A stretch of DNA of 64,000 nucleotides from Apostichopus japonicus. Taxonomy: Eukaryota > Echinodermata > Holothuroidea > Aspidochirotida > Stichopodidae. This document shows, one piece after another, positions 22,851-35,400 of this stretch (position 1 is the stretch's first letter; every line of letters starts with the position of its first letter). The position numbers were made by a program, and so were the translations under genes. The stretch is from the NCBI RefSeq assembly GCF_037975245.1, contig NC_092569.1, positions 10,029,001 through 10,093,000 on the forward strand, in the 5' to 3' direction. The notes beneath the pieces were generated by a model. It had not been told where the DNA came from. It saw nothing but the letters and a program-made list of their open reading frames with translations, and made no database searches.

Positions 22851-24547
22851 AAGAAGTGAGTACCAAAGCCATGGAGTTGGAACACTGGACTTCCCAGCTC
22901 CAAGCTGTAAATCAACTAATCAAGTGGGAAATCTGGAGGTTAAAAAGACCTATATTTATAAAATGTTAATCTTATTGTTTGCAATAATCATGTGTTAAAC
23001 AATAATTAATTAAGTATGATTGCCCTTTTCCAAGGTCAATTAATATATCCCATCAAAAGTGCAATAAACATGAAATACTTTCCAAGTTTATCATTAAAAT
23101 ATAGTTGCATTTCTTCATTTGGTGATCAAGAATAGTTGTGGTAAACTAATACATTTTGTAGCACTGGTGGCACAGAACCTCTCTCAAGTACTCTCCTTCG
23201 CTTGGGATGAGTCCTATGCTGAAATAGTATGGGGATGGCATCTTTCCTAAGCTTCCACTTGCCTTCACTTAGACACCTTTCAAATTGGCCATATTCAAAG
23301 TCAATAGGGCAGGCTCACAATCACCAAAAATTTATCTTCTGAATGGTCAAAGCAGACCTGCCAACCTTATAAACTTTTGAACCTGGGGATTGCAAATTTG
23401 AAACCAAAACGTAGGAAATTACCTGGTCATACAAGTGAGGAAAGTAAGAAATTTTGAAGGTACATGCTGATTCCAAACTCTGTATTACAAACTGTCATAA
23501 TTGAAGACTTAAATTTGAGAACTTGAAAGTGAGCTACAAGAGTTGGCACGCACAAGGAGGCCTAGCCAAGTATTTTGTCTTTTGTAGGATAAGTTAGTTG
23601 GAGATGGACTGGACTTTTCTAGGCTAAACCCTAACGTTAAGCCTGTAGGCCAAAGGTTAGGTTGTATGGAGTTTTCGACTGAAGCTGTAATGCCTAGCTC
23701 ATTTAAAACTATGCTGTATAACTGGCCTATCTCAGGCTAAGCATATATAGCCCTATATATTGTTATACCCTCCGTAATTAGACTATCTGTGGCCAAGGGT
23801 AGTACTTCTTTTACCCATAGCTCAAGTCGTATGATCGAGTCATGCAGCTAATTGTCTGCATAAAGGAAAGTTAAGCCTAACTCAGTCCTGCTGCAGTCAG
23901 ACTTTAGGTCTAGCCTTAGTTGGCTACCAATAGGCCTAATGGTCTAACTCTAACTAAGTTAGACTGAGTGCTTGCATTGGCCTAATTCTAACTAAGCTAG
24001 ACCAGGCTTTTTAAACTCAGTCTTAGGCCTCGAATTAGCGAGGTATATTTTGCTTGTTCGCTTTGATCTAAAATTGAGAAAACAGGAATTTCTGGCCTTT
24101 TATAACCAAAACATGACGATCTAGTCTTCGATGATGAGGCCTATGCTATATGCCTATCCTCGCCTCACACAGCTTGGTACTAATACTATTCACTTTAGAC
24201 CGCCAGCCTGTCCGACCAACTTTTGTTTCCAAATCTTTCGTCTTTGGACGTTAGTTGGAAAACCCCTCAAAAAAAGAACTCAATCTTCACTTTGCTGGCT
24301 ACATCCCTAGGCCTCACATCGAGACATAGTTGTATATGAGGAGGTTTTTCTGTTTTCTCTAACAAATTAAAATAATTGTTACGCAAGTATTGTACTAGCC
24401 TAAGTATGCATTGCATCGTTAGTGTTGTCTGCTCATCGCAAAAAGTTTTTGATTTGGAACTATCATGGCGTCCTATGAGGGTGTGTCACCTCTCGACCAA
24501 TCAAAATCGGTCCCCGATTGGCCAAACTCTCTAAATATACGGCTTTG

Positions 24548-25868
24548 GTATACACTGTATGAGGGCGCCAGCTTACGCGTATACCAGAGACGTATCTAAA
24601 TATACGGCTGTGCGTATATGCGAGTGAATCTCAGAAGCTTGTCCCCAACAGCAATTTGAAGACCACCAGCTCACCCAAAAGCATCAACCTACACTGCTAT
24701 TTTACGTAGAGCTTCATCGTTAGACTATTGATTACTTAGTTAGACAATTAATTTGCCAATTTATTGCCAATAATTACCGTTAGTTAATTAATTTTCCAGA
24801 TTGACAGAATTTCTTATAATAAATATAATAAAAAAGTCAATAGAAATGTGAGCCACTGCTAAGGGTATATGTATGCGTTATGGAAAGCGAAAAGGAATCT
24901 TTAACATGTTTTTATATATTTAAAAAAATCCTCTTCCAAGAAGCAATTAGTTACTACCCGACCTGTACAAATGGGGCGTAATAACATTTAACAGTGCCTA
25001 TCTATGGAAGTATAGGTACCGCACCACAATTAGAGTAGTGTACATCCGCTTGAAAGGTTAACCGTCAGAGAAAAGGGGTAAAAGTACCTAAGGGTAATGC
25101 TGGTTTAAGCATGTTAACAGTTACTGTCCTTGCTTGTTCTGCCTTTATATGAAAGAGCATAATTTAAAGTACAGATGGTGTGAAAATAGGGAGTATCGAA
25201 GGTGATATCAACCATTCTAGAAAATCTTTGGTTAAATGTTGATATTACTCCGAGCGAGCAGATGGAAGGGTGGGGGTTCAGTATGTTAAACTTGCTCCTC
25301 TTCTAGCTCACAATCTAAACGGTCATGATATGGAAGGTTTCAAGTGCCATGATAGGCCAGGGTGTCAGCTATCATGTTGTGGGTAGGATATACCAGTTGA
25401 AAACTTTTGTCTATGCTTTGGCAGGTCTTGAAAGTGACGAGTTTAGTGTGTAAGTCAATTGAACAATTAATTGTGTACTGTACGGTTAACGACGTGCCAA
25501 GGAGTCAACGTGTCAGAAAGTTGAGATGTGGCTTTAAGCTTCACAAATTCACAACTCGTTAGATGTAACCGAAGTTTTCATTGATTAGTTTTAGATTACC
25601 GCTAGGCGAGACTTAAGGAACGCCAAAACGTTTAGCTAGAGGTAACTTCTATCCAGACTCACCGACCACATTACTTTTATGATTTAGTGTGTAATTCAAT
25701 GGGGCTTTTAAGAGGCGTATGCTACCGTAAGCAAGCGTGTATGCTGTGGTATACAGTGACCGCCGTAAGCAATCTATAATATACTCTGACAGTACATATT
25801 CATATTCGAATAGTAGCCAGGGTCCGTGCAGATGAACCTTTTTCAAGAGACGTAAAGTAAATCTCAAC
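24548..25868. other. Distal end of left duplication block
   Basis: Aligns with 62571-63899 in copy 2 at high identity and stops aligning after agtaaatctca. No exon is supported. It ends just before the 3' end of the next block's Ig receptor gene. Confidence 0.7.
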
Positions 25869-26245
25869 ATCGTTATCATTCAAACGTAAGCAATTATTCT
25901 CAAATTTACCGTAAAATATCCATTATAGTGGCGTTTTGTTTTCTGCGCATGGCGCACATCTATCTTCGAACCGAAAAAGGGGTTAAAAATATATTAGTAG
26001 CGAATGGGAGCACATCACATAGCCATGCATGGTTGGTACGTTTTCCTACCGTGTAGTGAGAGCTCCAGGTTATTTTAAATTCGATGTATGACGTGCTCCC
26101 CGGTAGCACTCAACTATTATCATACTGTTTATATGTATGTACACTGAAAAACACAAAAGCAAAGAAACGCTAAGAAATATTGAGCTGAGATCGAAATCCA
26201 GAGATTTATAGTATAGAATTGTCACGCCCCCAAATGAATTCGGTA

Positions 26246-26403
26246 TTAAATAGCCATAATTACTATATTACTAACTAAAAGTGAGATTTTGAAACAACCA
26301 TTGCAGTGAGTTACTAAATATCTCAACTGGAAATCATACGGTATTTCCCCAATGCAAGCAACAATGAAGCTAGGACAAAATGCTGTAAATACCGTAGTAA
26401 CTT
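26246..26403 (-). CDS. Ig receptor last exon: putative transmembrane segment and tail
   Basis: Acceptor atatgtttacag. Two bases complete the codon from the previous exon. The frame reads VTTVFTAFCPSFIVACIG, an 18-residue hydrophobic stretch, then a Cys-containing tail ending NIVIMAI and TAA. Phase and position fit a type I membrane protein end, but there is no sequence motif to confirm it. Confidence 0.4.
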
Positions 26404-29400
26404 CTGTAAACATATTCGGCAAAAGAAAACAAGAATAACGTCACATTCTTACCTTGGCACTAGTCTTAGATTTCATACCAAACAAGAGACAAACCTAGTG
26501 CAGAGTCTTAAAAATCAAACCAGTGAAATATCGTAAATATGTTTTAGATAAAGTAGCAGACCTTTGATATATGATCATATGGAGACTATATTAGGAAGTA
26601 GGGGCACTGTATATCATAAATGGTATCTCCCTGATTCTATAGCACGTATGCACTTTAGATCCTCCTGCAAGCAGGAACTCGCGAAGAAGCCTCATTGGCT
26701 TATCAAAGCCGCAAGCTGACCGAAGTCAATCTCTTACATTCATATTTAACGTCCATGATTATGAATTGTTAATTGTCAACAACTCTGTAACTGGACGACA
26801 TACACTAATCTGGGAGTGACTCGAACCGGGGACCATATGATTGAAAGGCACCGGCGTTAACCACTGAGCTAACACTCCGCGTGTCCTATAGTAATGTGCT
26901 AACCATGAACTCTGTTGTTTGCCATACTCCTTTGGTTCACGTGACACTCGTATCTATTAGTATCGTTCAGTATTAACCTTCGAAATGTCAGAGTTCCCTC
27001 CGGGTCCATGAAGATACGAATTTCTCCCTCATTTGGATCTTCTGTGGGAATCTGCATAACGTGCCCAGCTCTACGGCACCTCACCGCATCTACAATGTAC
27101 GCTGTTAAAAACAAACCAAAATCATATTATCGTTTTTGAAATGCAGGCACTGGGCAGTTTTAACATTTCATCGGGAATTTTAGATATCTGAAATTTTTTA
27201 TTATTTGAGATATCTAAAACTCTATTTCAGACATGTAAAATTGTTGATTATTTCAGATATCTAAACTTGAATTCGAGATATCTAAAATGGATTTCGAGAT
27301 ATCTAATATTGAATACGAGATATCTATAATTGCATTCGAGATATCTGAAATGGAATTTGAGATATCTAAAATTCTATTTCAGATATCTGACATTTGAATT
27401 CCAGATATCTAAAATTGAATTCGAAATATCTGATATTCTAAATCAGATATCTGAAATTCTATTTCAGATATCGGAAATTGAATTCAAGATATCTGAAATT
27501 CTATTTTAGATATCTGAAATTGAATTTGAGATATCTAAAATGGATTTCGAGGTATCTGAAATTGAATACTAGATATCTAACATTGAATTCGAGATATCTC
27601 AATAGAATTTCAGATATCTGAAATAGAATTTCAGATATCTCAAATTCTATTTCAGATATCTATAATTGAATTCAAGATATCTGCAATTATTTGTAGATAT
27701 GTTAAATACATTTGAGATATCTGAAATGAAATTTGAGGTATCTGATAATACTTCGAGGTATCTAAAATTCCTGATTAAATGTTTGACTGGCTTTCCATAC
27801 ACGCGTGCACCCTTCACGCAAACAGAAAAATAGCAAAACCCCAACAAACGGACATATAAACGTTGCTACGGAATAGTTCCAAATCCTAGATAGCGGTTGA
27901 TGGAACCAGCGGAAATTTGGTTTTCTTTGTTAAGAAGTTTTTTTGTTTCATTCCTTTACCCTCCGCCAAAAGTTGACCTTGCAAATGTCACTTACTCTAG
28001 TCTGAATGTCTCATAGAATTGCCTTCAAGATAAGAGTAGTGTCTTTATCTGGTGCACCATGGGTGCACACACTACCTCGGGGTACATAATCCCCACACAA
28101 ATGGCGCATCCTAATGTCTCCGTTATCTTACAATCCTGTCAACACAACTGTTATATCTAAACCAAACGGAATTTGGGGAAGATTATATGAACTCCAAACT
28201 TCTATTCGTTTTGATTGGGACATTCAAATAAAATTCATTCTAAAGTCAATCTGGAATCAGAGATGTGTATATGAGACATCCATCCCTACGTCGGCCCTCT
28301 CACCGTTAATTATACATTTCCTCCTCAGAGTTATAGTATTTTCTATTTGCGCGCGTCGTACAAAGAAGTTCTTATCTGATAGTTTAACTTTTCTTACTCT
28401 GGACATTCCAGCCGTAGCGTTGTCGCTTCTTCTACTCTTAATGTTTGTTGACCTGCGGAAAAGGAAAAAAATAATTAAAAATATAGTCAGCAAATCCATT
28501 TTTTATCGATGAGAATAAAGTGCTATGTGTCCTCATAATGACGTAAAGTACTATGTGTCCTCATAATGACGTGTGTGTCAGCATAAGCCCAATGGCTGTA
28601 GACTTGTCTTATATTTTCCGTGGAAGTATTCACCGTTTCTCTCTATTTATGTCTGTATATATGTATGTATGTATGCCATGATATGTGCGTAGGTGTGTAA
28701 CCATACTTATATACAGGATATCGCAAGGAAGGGGAAGATACCGAACACGTACTTGACATGCACGACCGCCATATCTTGAGTACAAGCCAAAACATACTTT
28801 GTGTAGAGATGGAAGGAGCAAAGATACACATCAACAAAACCTGACTACACAATTGGGCATTTGGTTTTGTTTGTTGATATCACAAAATATCTTCATTTCG
28901 CATTGATTATCAATCCCGTATACCATTATACTATACCGTAGCTGGTGTTATGTACATAGATTTTCTTTGAAAGTTGAGCATTCCTACTGTTGTGCTACGT
29001 CAGATCGAGTCCAATATTGTATTTCATATATAGTGTAGAATAATGGGTACCATACAATACTCTGGTTGCAGCTGTGCAGCCTTTAACAACCTCATAGGAT
29101 TTTTATCGGCATTCTTCTTTATCGATGTTGGGAATGATGTCATGGAGGGAGGTCAGACAATACGTAAAGGATTGGAAAACCAACTTAACCTCTTTTTCTC
29201 TCTTCTGAAACATCGAATAGGAAATTCAACTGTTTTATCTGGATGCACAAGGTTAGTGTTGATTTGTTATAGAACATTACAAACTTTAAAACAAAATCCA
29301 ATTTCGTTCAATCCAACTTACATTTCCATATAAAGTCGTAATTTTATAAGAAGTGACAGTTTATCATTTGAGAGCCTTTTTTACAATATGGTTGTATTAG

Positions 29401-32400
29401 ATACTGTAACTATAACTTAATCTAGATTCCGGACGCCCAATCATTCCCTACTGAGGACTGGTGGTGGTATGGAAACAAATGAGGCTTGGATGGTACTGTT
29501 TTTAGTAACGACGAGTCTTGAATCTCGCTATTACACGCAAATAATATAACACATACATAAACGAGGAAAGAACGAGCGCTGAGTAGATTTCGTAATTCAA
29601 GTTACTACAATCAGTCACGGTACAGACAATACAATCTGCACGAAGCCTTGAATAATAAATAGAAAAACATGTACTGAAACGAAAATGGTTACAAACGAGG
29701 TCTCAATGCCGAAGTAGAGTCCTATAACGATACGTAAAAAAAAAGACGAATACAAAACAGATACAAATACGACCACAATGGTCGGAGCCAAGGCTACTAC
29801 CGAACCGATCGATTCAGAACGGGAGCGAAGATTGATTCACATATCTCGAGATCTGATTCAGCTGGTTTGGTGAGCAGACATCACGTGACCTGTAAATTCT
29901 TACATCACTGTCCACGTGGAAAGCAAATGTGGCTAAAAACGGAAGCAGGACACTTCGCCCAACAACCATTTCGCCCAACTGCCATTTCGCCCAACCTTAC
30001 CATTTCACCCAACCAGCCTGGTCATTTCGCCCAACCAGCCTGGTCATTTCGCCCAACCAGCCTGGTCATTTCGCCCAACCATCCTGGTCATCTCGCCCAA
30101 CCAGGCTGGTCATTTCGCCCAACCAGTCTGGTCATTTCGCCCAACCAGCCTGGTCATTTCGCCCAACCAGCCTGGTCATTTCGCCCAACCAGGCTGGTCA
30201 TTTCGCCCAACCAGTCTGGTCATTTCGCCCAACCTATTTCAAAAGGAAACGTTCGGGAATTGTAAACGTTACAAGATACGAACCGAATATCAAGGAAACT
30301 TGAGGATTGATCAGTGCGTTAGGGGTTAGGTTTGATAGTAAACGTTCGAATATTAAGGAATATTAAGGAAACTTGAAGTCCTTTACTTTGTTTAACTTTA
30401 GTAAGGAAACGTTCGGGAATTTTTAACGTTACAGGATACGAACCGAATATTAAGGAATCTTGAGGATGGATCAGTGTTTTAGGGGTTAGGTTTGATATGT
30501 TTGATATAGTAAACGTTCGGGAATTGTTAACGTTACGGGATACGAACCGAGTATTAAGGAAACTTGAAGTCGTGGTTATATTGATTACATATGTGATTAC
30601 ATATGTGGCCGTTTACATTGATAAAGTGGTTACATTGATTAAATATAGTAATTCAATATTACGGACGGGTTATATATATATTTTTTTCAATTTAATAAGG
30701 AAACGTTCGGGAATTGTTAGTCAGTAGGATGGATCAGTGTTTAGGGGTTAGGTTTGATAGGTTTTTTATGAAGACCGATTCCCCTGTGTTTGTATAATAA
30801 TATAACTTCCATTGTATGCGTAAACGCCTAAAGTAGTGTAATCCTCCCATTATACCCGAAATAACTGTTCAGACTCCGATCGATATCGAGCGGACCTCAC
30901 TTTTCTATTTATCTATTACGAAGTAACCTAACCCAAAATAAATCAAATTGAACTAGTGGAATAGAAAAAGTAATATTATTCTGACTGAATATTAGTAAAA
31001 ATAAGGTTGGGCGAAATGACTATGATGGTTGGGCGAAATGACCATGCTGGTTGGGCGAAATGACTATGATGGTTGGGCGAAATGACCATGCTGGTTGGGC
31101 GAAATGACCAGGCTGGTTGGGCGAAATGACCAGGTTGGTTGGGCGAAATGGCAGTTGGGCGAAATGGTTGTTGGGCGAAGTGACTAGAAAGCCTAAAAAC
31201 AGTGACATTTAGCCTAGAGAAATAGAGGGCGGTATATATGATGACCAGCGGCATTCACAATACTTTACCAAGCATACCATTATGTCAGCATCTTTGACAA
31301 TTAAGCGAGAAACCGATCAAATAAGAAAAACGCCCAGGAATATATAAGTATATATCCTCAACCATTCTAGACTAGCTGAATTAATTTCGTAATTACTGAA
31401 TGCGGTGCCGTTACAGATCAGAGAGGGGGTCAGAGGTTGAACCAACAGTAACTAAGCACTTACCTCTCTCTTGCTCGTCAAGAGTTTTATATGAATTACT
31501 CCCTCCATGAACAAATAAACCAGTAAAAGGCCCGAGTCCGTACACAGGTGTCTCTGTGATGGGGGGGGGGGACAAAGATGACGTCATTTCACGGATAGCC
31601 ATGTAAAAGCAAAAGAATGATTCATGAGATATGTGAACTCATAGAACAATTAATTTTAATCAATCTGCGATTGAAAAGTAATGAAAGACCAAAAATAGGA
31701 AATAAATAAACTAATTAAATATGTAACAGAAACAATTAGAACTTAGCCTATAATGTGAAAAGGTTGATAACATTGTGCTAAACAAAGTATTTCGGATTGA
31801 TCACTTCTCCTTTTTAAGATTAATTATTAGAACAGCTTCCTTTGTGTAGTAGCCCTCTAGTATTACCAGGGAATGTTAAAGTAGCATTTTTCTTCAGTGA
31901 TATCGTGCTTTTCATACTTCCCTGTTCCGATTGCGACCCTGATGTATTTATCCGATTATATACTTCCCTCTACCCCTTTTCTTGGTATAGATTGTACAGC
32001 TTGTGCTTGCAAGGCGTGGAGGGGTAATTGTGTGTTTTGTGGGAGGGGGTTCTCAGTATGTGGATGAATGATAGAGGTACCTTGCATGTGTACGCAATAT
32101 TCCATGCACGGTGTCTCCAGCTGTATATCTTTTGTGAGTGTTAGCAGACTGACGGCAGCTGTTGGTACTAGGGATGATCGACAAGGCACGCCTCCAGTAA
32201 ACACAGTATCTGGCACTAACGCATAACAGTATCCTGGAATGATGAGCAAGAACAAAATATATGTAAGATGGTCAATCCAAAAAAAATGCAAGACTTTCTC
32301 TAGCGACAAACTTATTACAATGTACTTGTTAGTACCAACGAGAAGCTTCTGTATACGTGCTGGAAATAGGTGACACAATAATTTAAAAAATGCCTCAATA

Positions 32401-35400
32401 TAATAAACGACTTACTGAAGTTATACAATACACCGAATTGGTATTTACCGATTCTTTTCCTTCTACCGGGAACGTCGCAGTCACTACAGCTTCCCCACGA
32501 GCTCCAGAGTGTGTATACCATGATGGATTTTTCACCATTCATTGTCTAGAAGTCGGTCTGAGGGGGGCTTCTGTCTATCATCTAGGTTTACTTGTTGTAC
32601 GAACCGTACGCTTTTAACCTCGACGTAATAATAGCTTAACGGCCTGTATAGAAGTAAATGAAACCAGTGAAATTATCAGTCGCATTGCCAAAGAAGAAAG
32701 AACTAAATGGACTTCGTATAAAATGTAAACCTGGTACACCTCAAAACATGACCCGGGCCTGTATGCAATCGAATGTGCAGCATTCTCGCAGACGTGAATG
32801 TCTAAATTTTTGAGTTTGCTTGATGATACACATATATACAACCCCTTTGAGTTTGCTTGATGATACAGATAAATACAACCCCCTTGAGTTTGCTTGATGA
32901 TACACATAGATACAACCCCCTTGAGTTTGCTTGATGATACACACATACACAACCCCCTTGAGTTTGCGTGATGATACATCCCCCTTGAGTTTGCTTGATG
33001 ATACACATATAAACAACCCCCTTGAGTTTGCGTGATGATACAGATAGATACTACCCCCTTGAGTTTCTTGATGATACACATAGATACAACCCCCTTGAGT
33101 TTGCTTGATGGTACACATAGATACAACCCCCTTGAGTTTGCTTGATGATACACATAGATACCACCCACTTGAGTTTGCTGGATGATACGCATATATACAA
33201 CCCCCTTGAGTTTGCTTGATGATACAGATAGATACAAACCCCTTGAGTTTGCTTGATGATACACACATACACAACCCCCTTGAGTTTGTTTGATGATACA
33301 CATAGATACCACCCACTTGAGTTTGCTGGATGATACGCATATATACAACCCCCTTGAGTTTGCTGGATGATACGCATATATACAACCCCCTTGAGTTTGC
33401 TGGATGATACGCATATATACAACCCCCTTGAGTTTGCTTGATGATACACATTGATCATCGAGATTATAGATATATCGGCAAATCGGAGCTGTATTAAACA
33501 AGACCTCTGATATCGATGGCAGTCTCCAATCAGGATCAATGATTCTTACGCGGGCGTGCATGGTGCCACCACGAGTGTAAATTTCAACACCAATGAGAAC
33601 TGGTTAGGCTCCACTTCCACCCCTCCCCCCTTCCCCTCCTCGAGTCTGTGGGATTGAAAGGGGGCGGGCGGAAGACCCCTGGATTCACGCCTGATAAAAG
33701 CAAATACTTGTTGAACGCGCCCACACCATGCACGATGTTTAATGATCTTATTGAATTGTTCGCACTATACATGAGTTTTCCTCGTTATGCAAAAGTTTGG
33801 ATTTCCTAGCTGAGGAAGATCCTGCCAGAAACAAGGCCGGTTACATTAAATGTGACCTCTCCCCCTGTAAAGCTTCGTAATGTTTCAATTCAAGGAACTT
33901 CCTGTTGAAGTAGAAACTTCATAGTAATATCAATGTTGTACTTCCTCATTCAAGACAGTAACATATATTTCCTTTGATGATTCTAATACAAATACCAAAG
34001 ACATCAGTGTAAGGACGTGATCAAAATATTGTCCTCTCTTGAGCCGTTTAAACATCATCACAGAAATGAAGAATCCTCTCTACATCTCCTTGGTTATATC
34101 ATTCATAGCAAGTGATGTTTTATTCTTTGGAAAAGGGGTAAGTATTATACCCGTACAAGATTCTTCTAAGAAGGAGGATGGTGGCGGTGGGGGGTGGATG
34201 GGGACGGTCGATTTGTTAAAGTAATGAACTCTCAGCCTAGTGTGGCGGGGCGCGGTCGTGGGAACCTTTTGTAAATAAGTATGGTTGTTTGAATGCGAAG
34301 TGTTGCAACCTGCAGTTTACAAAGACAGTTTTATTTCAATACTACAATAGACCTACAAACATTTTCTTAATATTGTGAAATTTGATCAAGCTTTTAAGAA
34401 ATCTAAATTTAAATTTTACATCTCATTATTTCCCGGTATGTAACAGGGGCGTGGGGGTGGGGGGGGGGGTTAATATATTGCCAGATGGTTGTCACGTAGT
34501 AGCTTAATGTAACATTATGCCCATTCAAGGGCCTCTTCAGTTTTGGCTTGATTTGTTGTGAAGCTTTGAAGTGCCGGCCTTAATTGGGGATGGGTGTAAG
34601 TAGAGGCGGAAAATATGTAATAATTAAGAGTGCTTAAATTCGAAATGATCCGGTCTTTTAAAACTAACAATGAACATTTACTTTCATGAAATTTCAATCC
34701 GTTAGTAGATCTACAAACAATGTTCTTCACTTTGTTGACATCTGATCAAACTTTGATAGAGATCAAAATTTCACAATTTATATAATTTAGAAAACAAACA
34801 TAACAAATCTACATCATGCTGGGGAGGGGGGTGTACGTTATTGTTAAAACTATTGTTAAGACGGTAGTCACGTGGTATATAAAGGTAACACATGTTGGGG
34901 CAGATGGTATATAAATGCGCTTCTCATAAATTCCTAAAACCAGATATATAGGCTAAATTTGCGGCTGACTTTGTAGTTCTATTTGTCGACTTAGTTAATT
35001 ATTTTGTTACATTAATTACCTTCTTCTGGTTTTTAACACCCACAGCAACTTAATGATGCGTTCATATATTTCAAATTAACTTTATAACTTGACTAACATG
35101 TGGAAATTAGCATTGCAGCACAAGGCAAAGTAATTGCGTTACTTTCATTGCAACCTGTGCCTTATGCAGTCGGCCGTCTAGCTGACAGCACAATACAGAT
35201 GAGAAGCGCTATAAAGTTAGTAGCCAAAATAAGGCTACATTAAGCTACTTAAACAGACATTAAATTTAACGTGACTTTTAACGGTCATAATCTATAAACA
35301 TAGAAATGGTTTTGTGTGAATTTTTCGGGTGGGGGGGGGGGCTGTCCAAATCCCAAGTATCCACCCTCCTTGTACTCGCATGATATGGGCAAGAATATAC

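Larger units (their letters stand above)
19095..24547 (-). mobile_element. P-type DNA transposon remnant, 5.45 kb
   Basis: Terminal inverted repeats at 19095-19123 (CAGAGCCGTATATTTAGAGA...) and 24519-24547 match at 27 of 29 bases. A second inner inverted pair, GGACGCCATGATAGTTCC, lies at 19156-19173 and 24456-24473, like the internal repeats of P elements. The 8-bp target gtatacac follows at 24548-24555 and also occurs at 18805-18812, before the SINE. Copy 2 has the empty site near 62570. Transposase remains lie at 20889-21888 (minus). The rest has no long frame. Confidence 0.8.

Noticed and set aside
22400-22915. 171-codon minus-strand frame with hydrophobic repeats
   Set aside because: Translation of a ~150-bp tandem repeat inside the P-type element.
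25668-25801. Exon-like minus-strand segment with good borders, also in copy 2 near 63696
   Set aside because: Between the copies nearly all differences change amino acids (about five against one silent), so there is no sign of coding constraint, and no domain is visible.
29867-30303. Plus-strand open frames rich in HFAQPAW/SFRPTS
   Set aside because: Translation of the 22-bp repeat array in a transposon end, open in more than one frame, with no start or splice context.
32614-33561. Minus-strand open frame of 315 codons
   Set aside because: Produced by the 37-bp minisatellite; other frames are equally open.
33550-33648. Possible Ig half-exon on the minus strand (FTLVVAPCTP before a gtaaga donor)
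   Set aside because: No matching second half follows, its start is in purine-rich low-complexity DNA, and the receptor model already has Ig domain 1 at 61413-58997.
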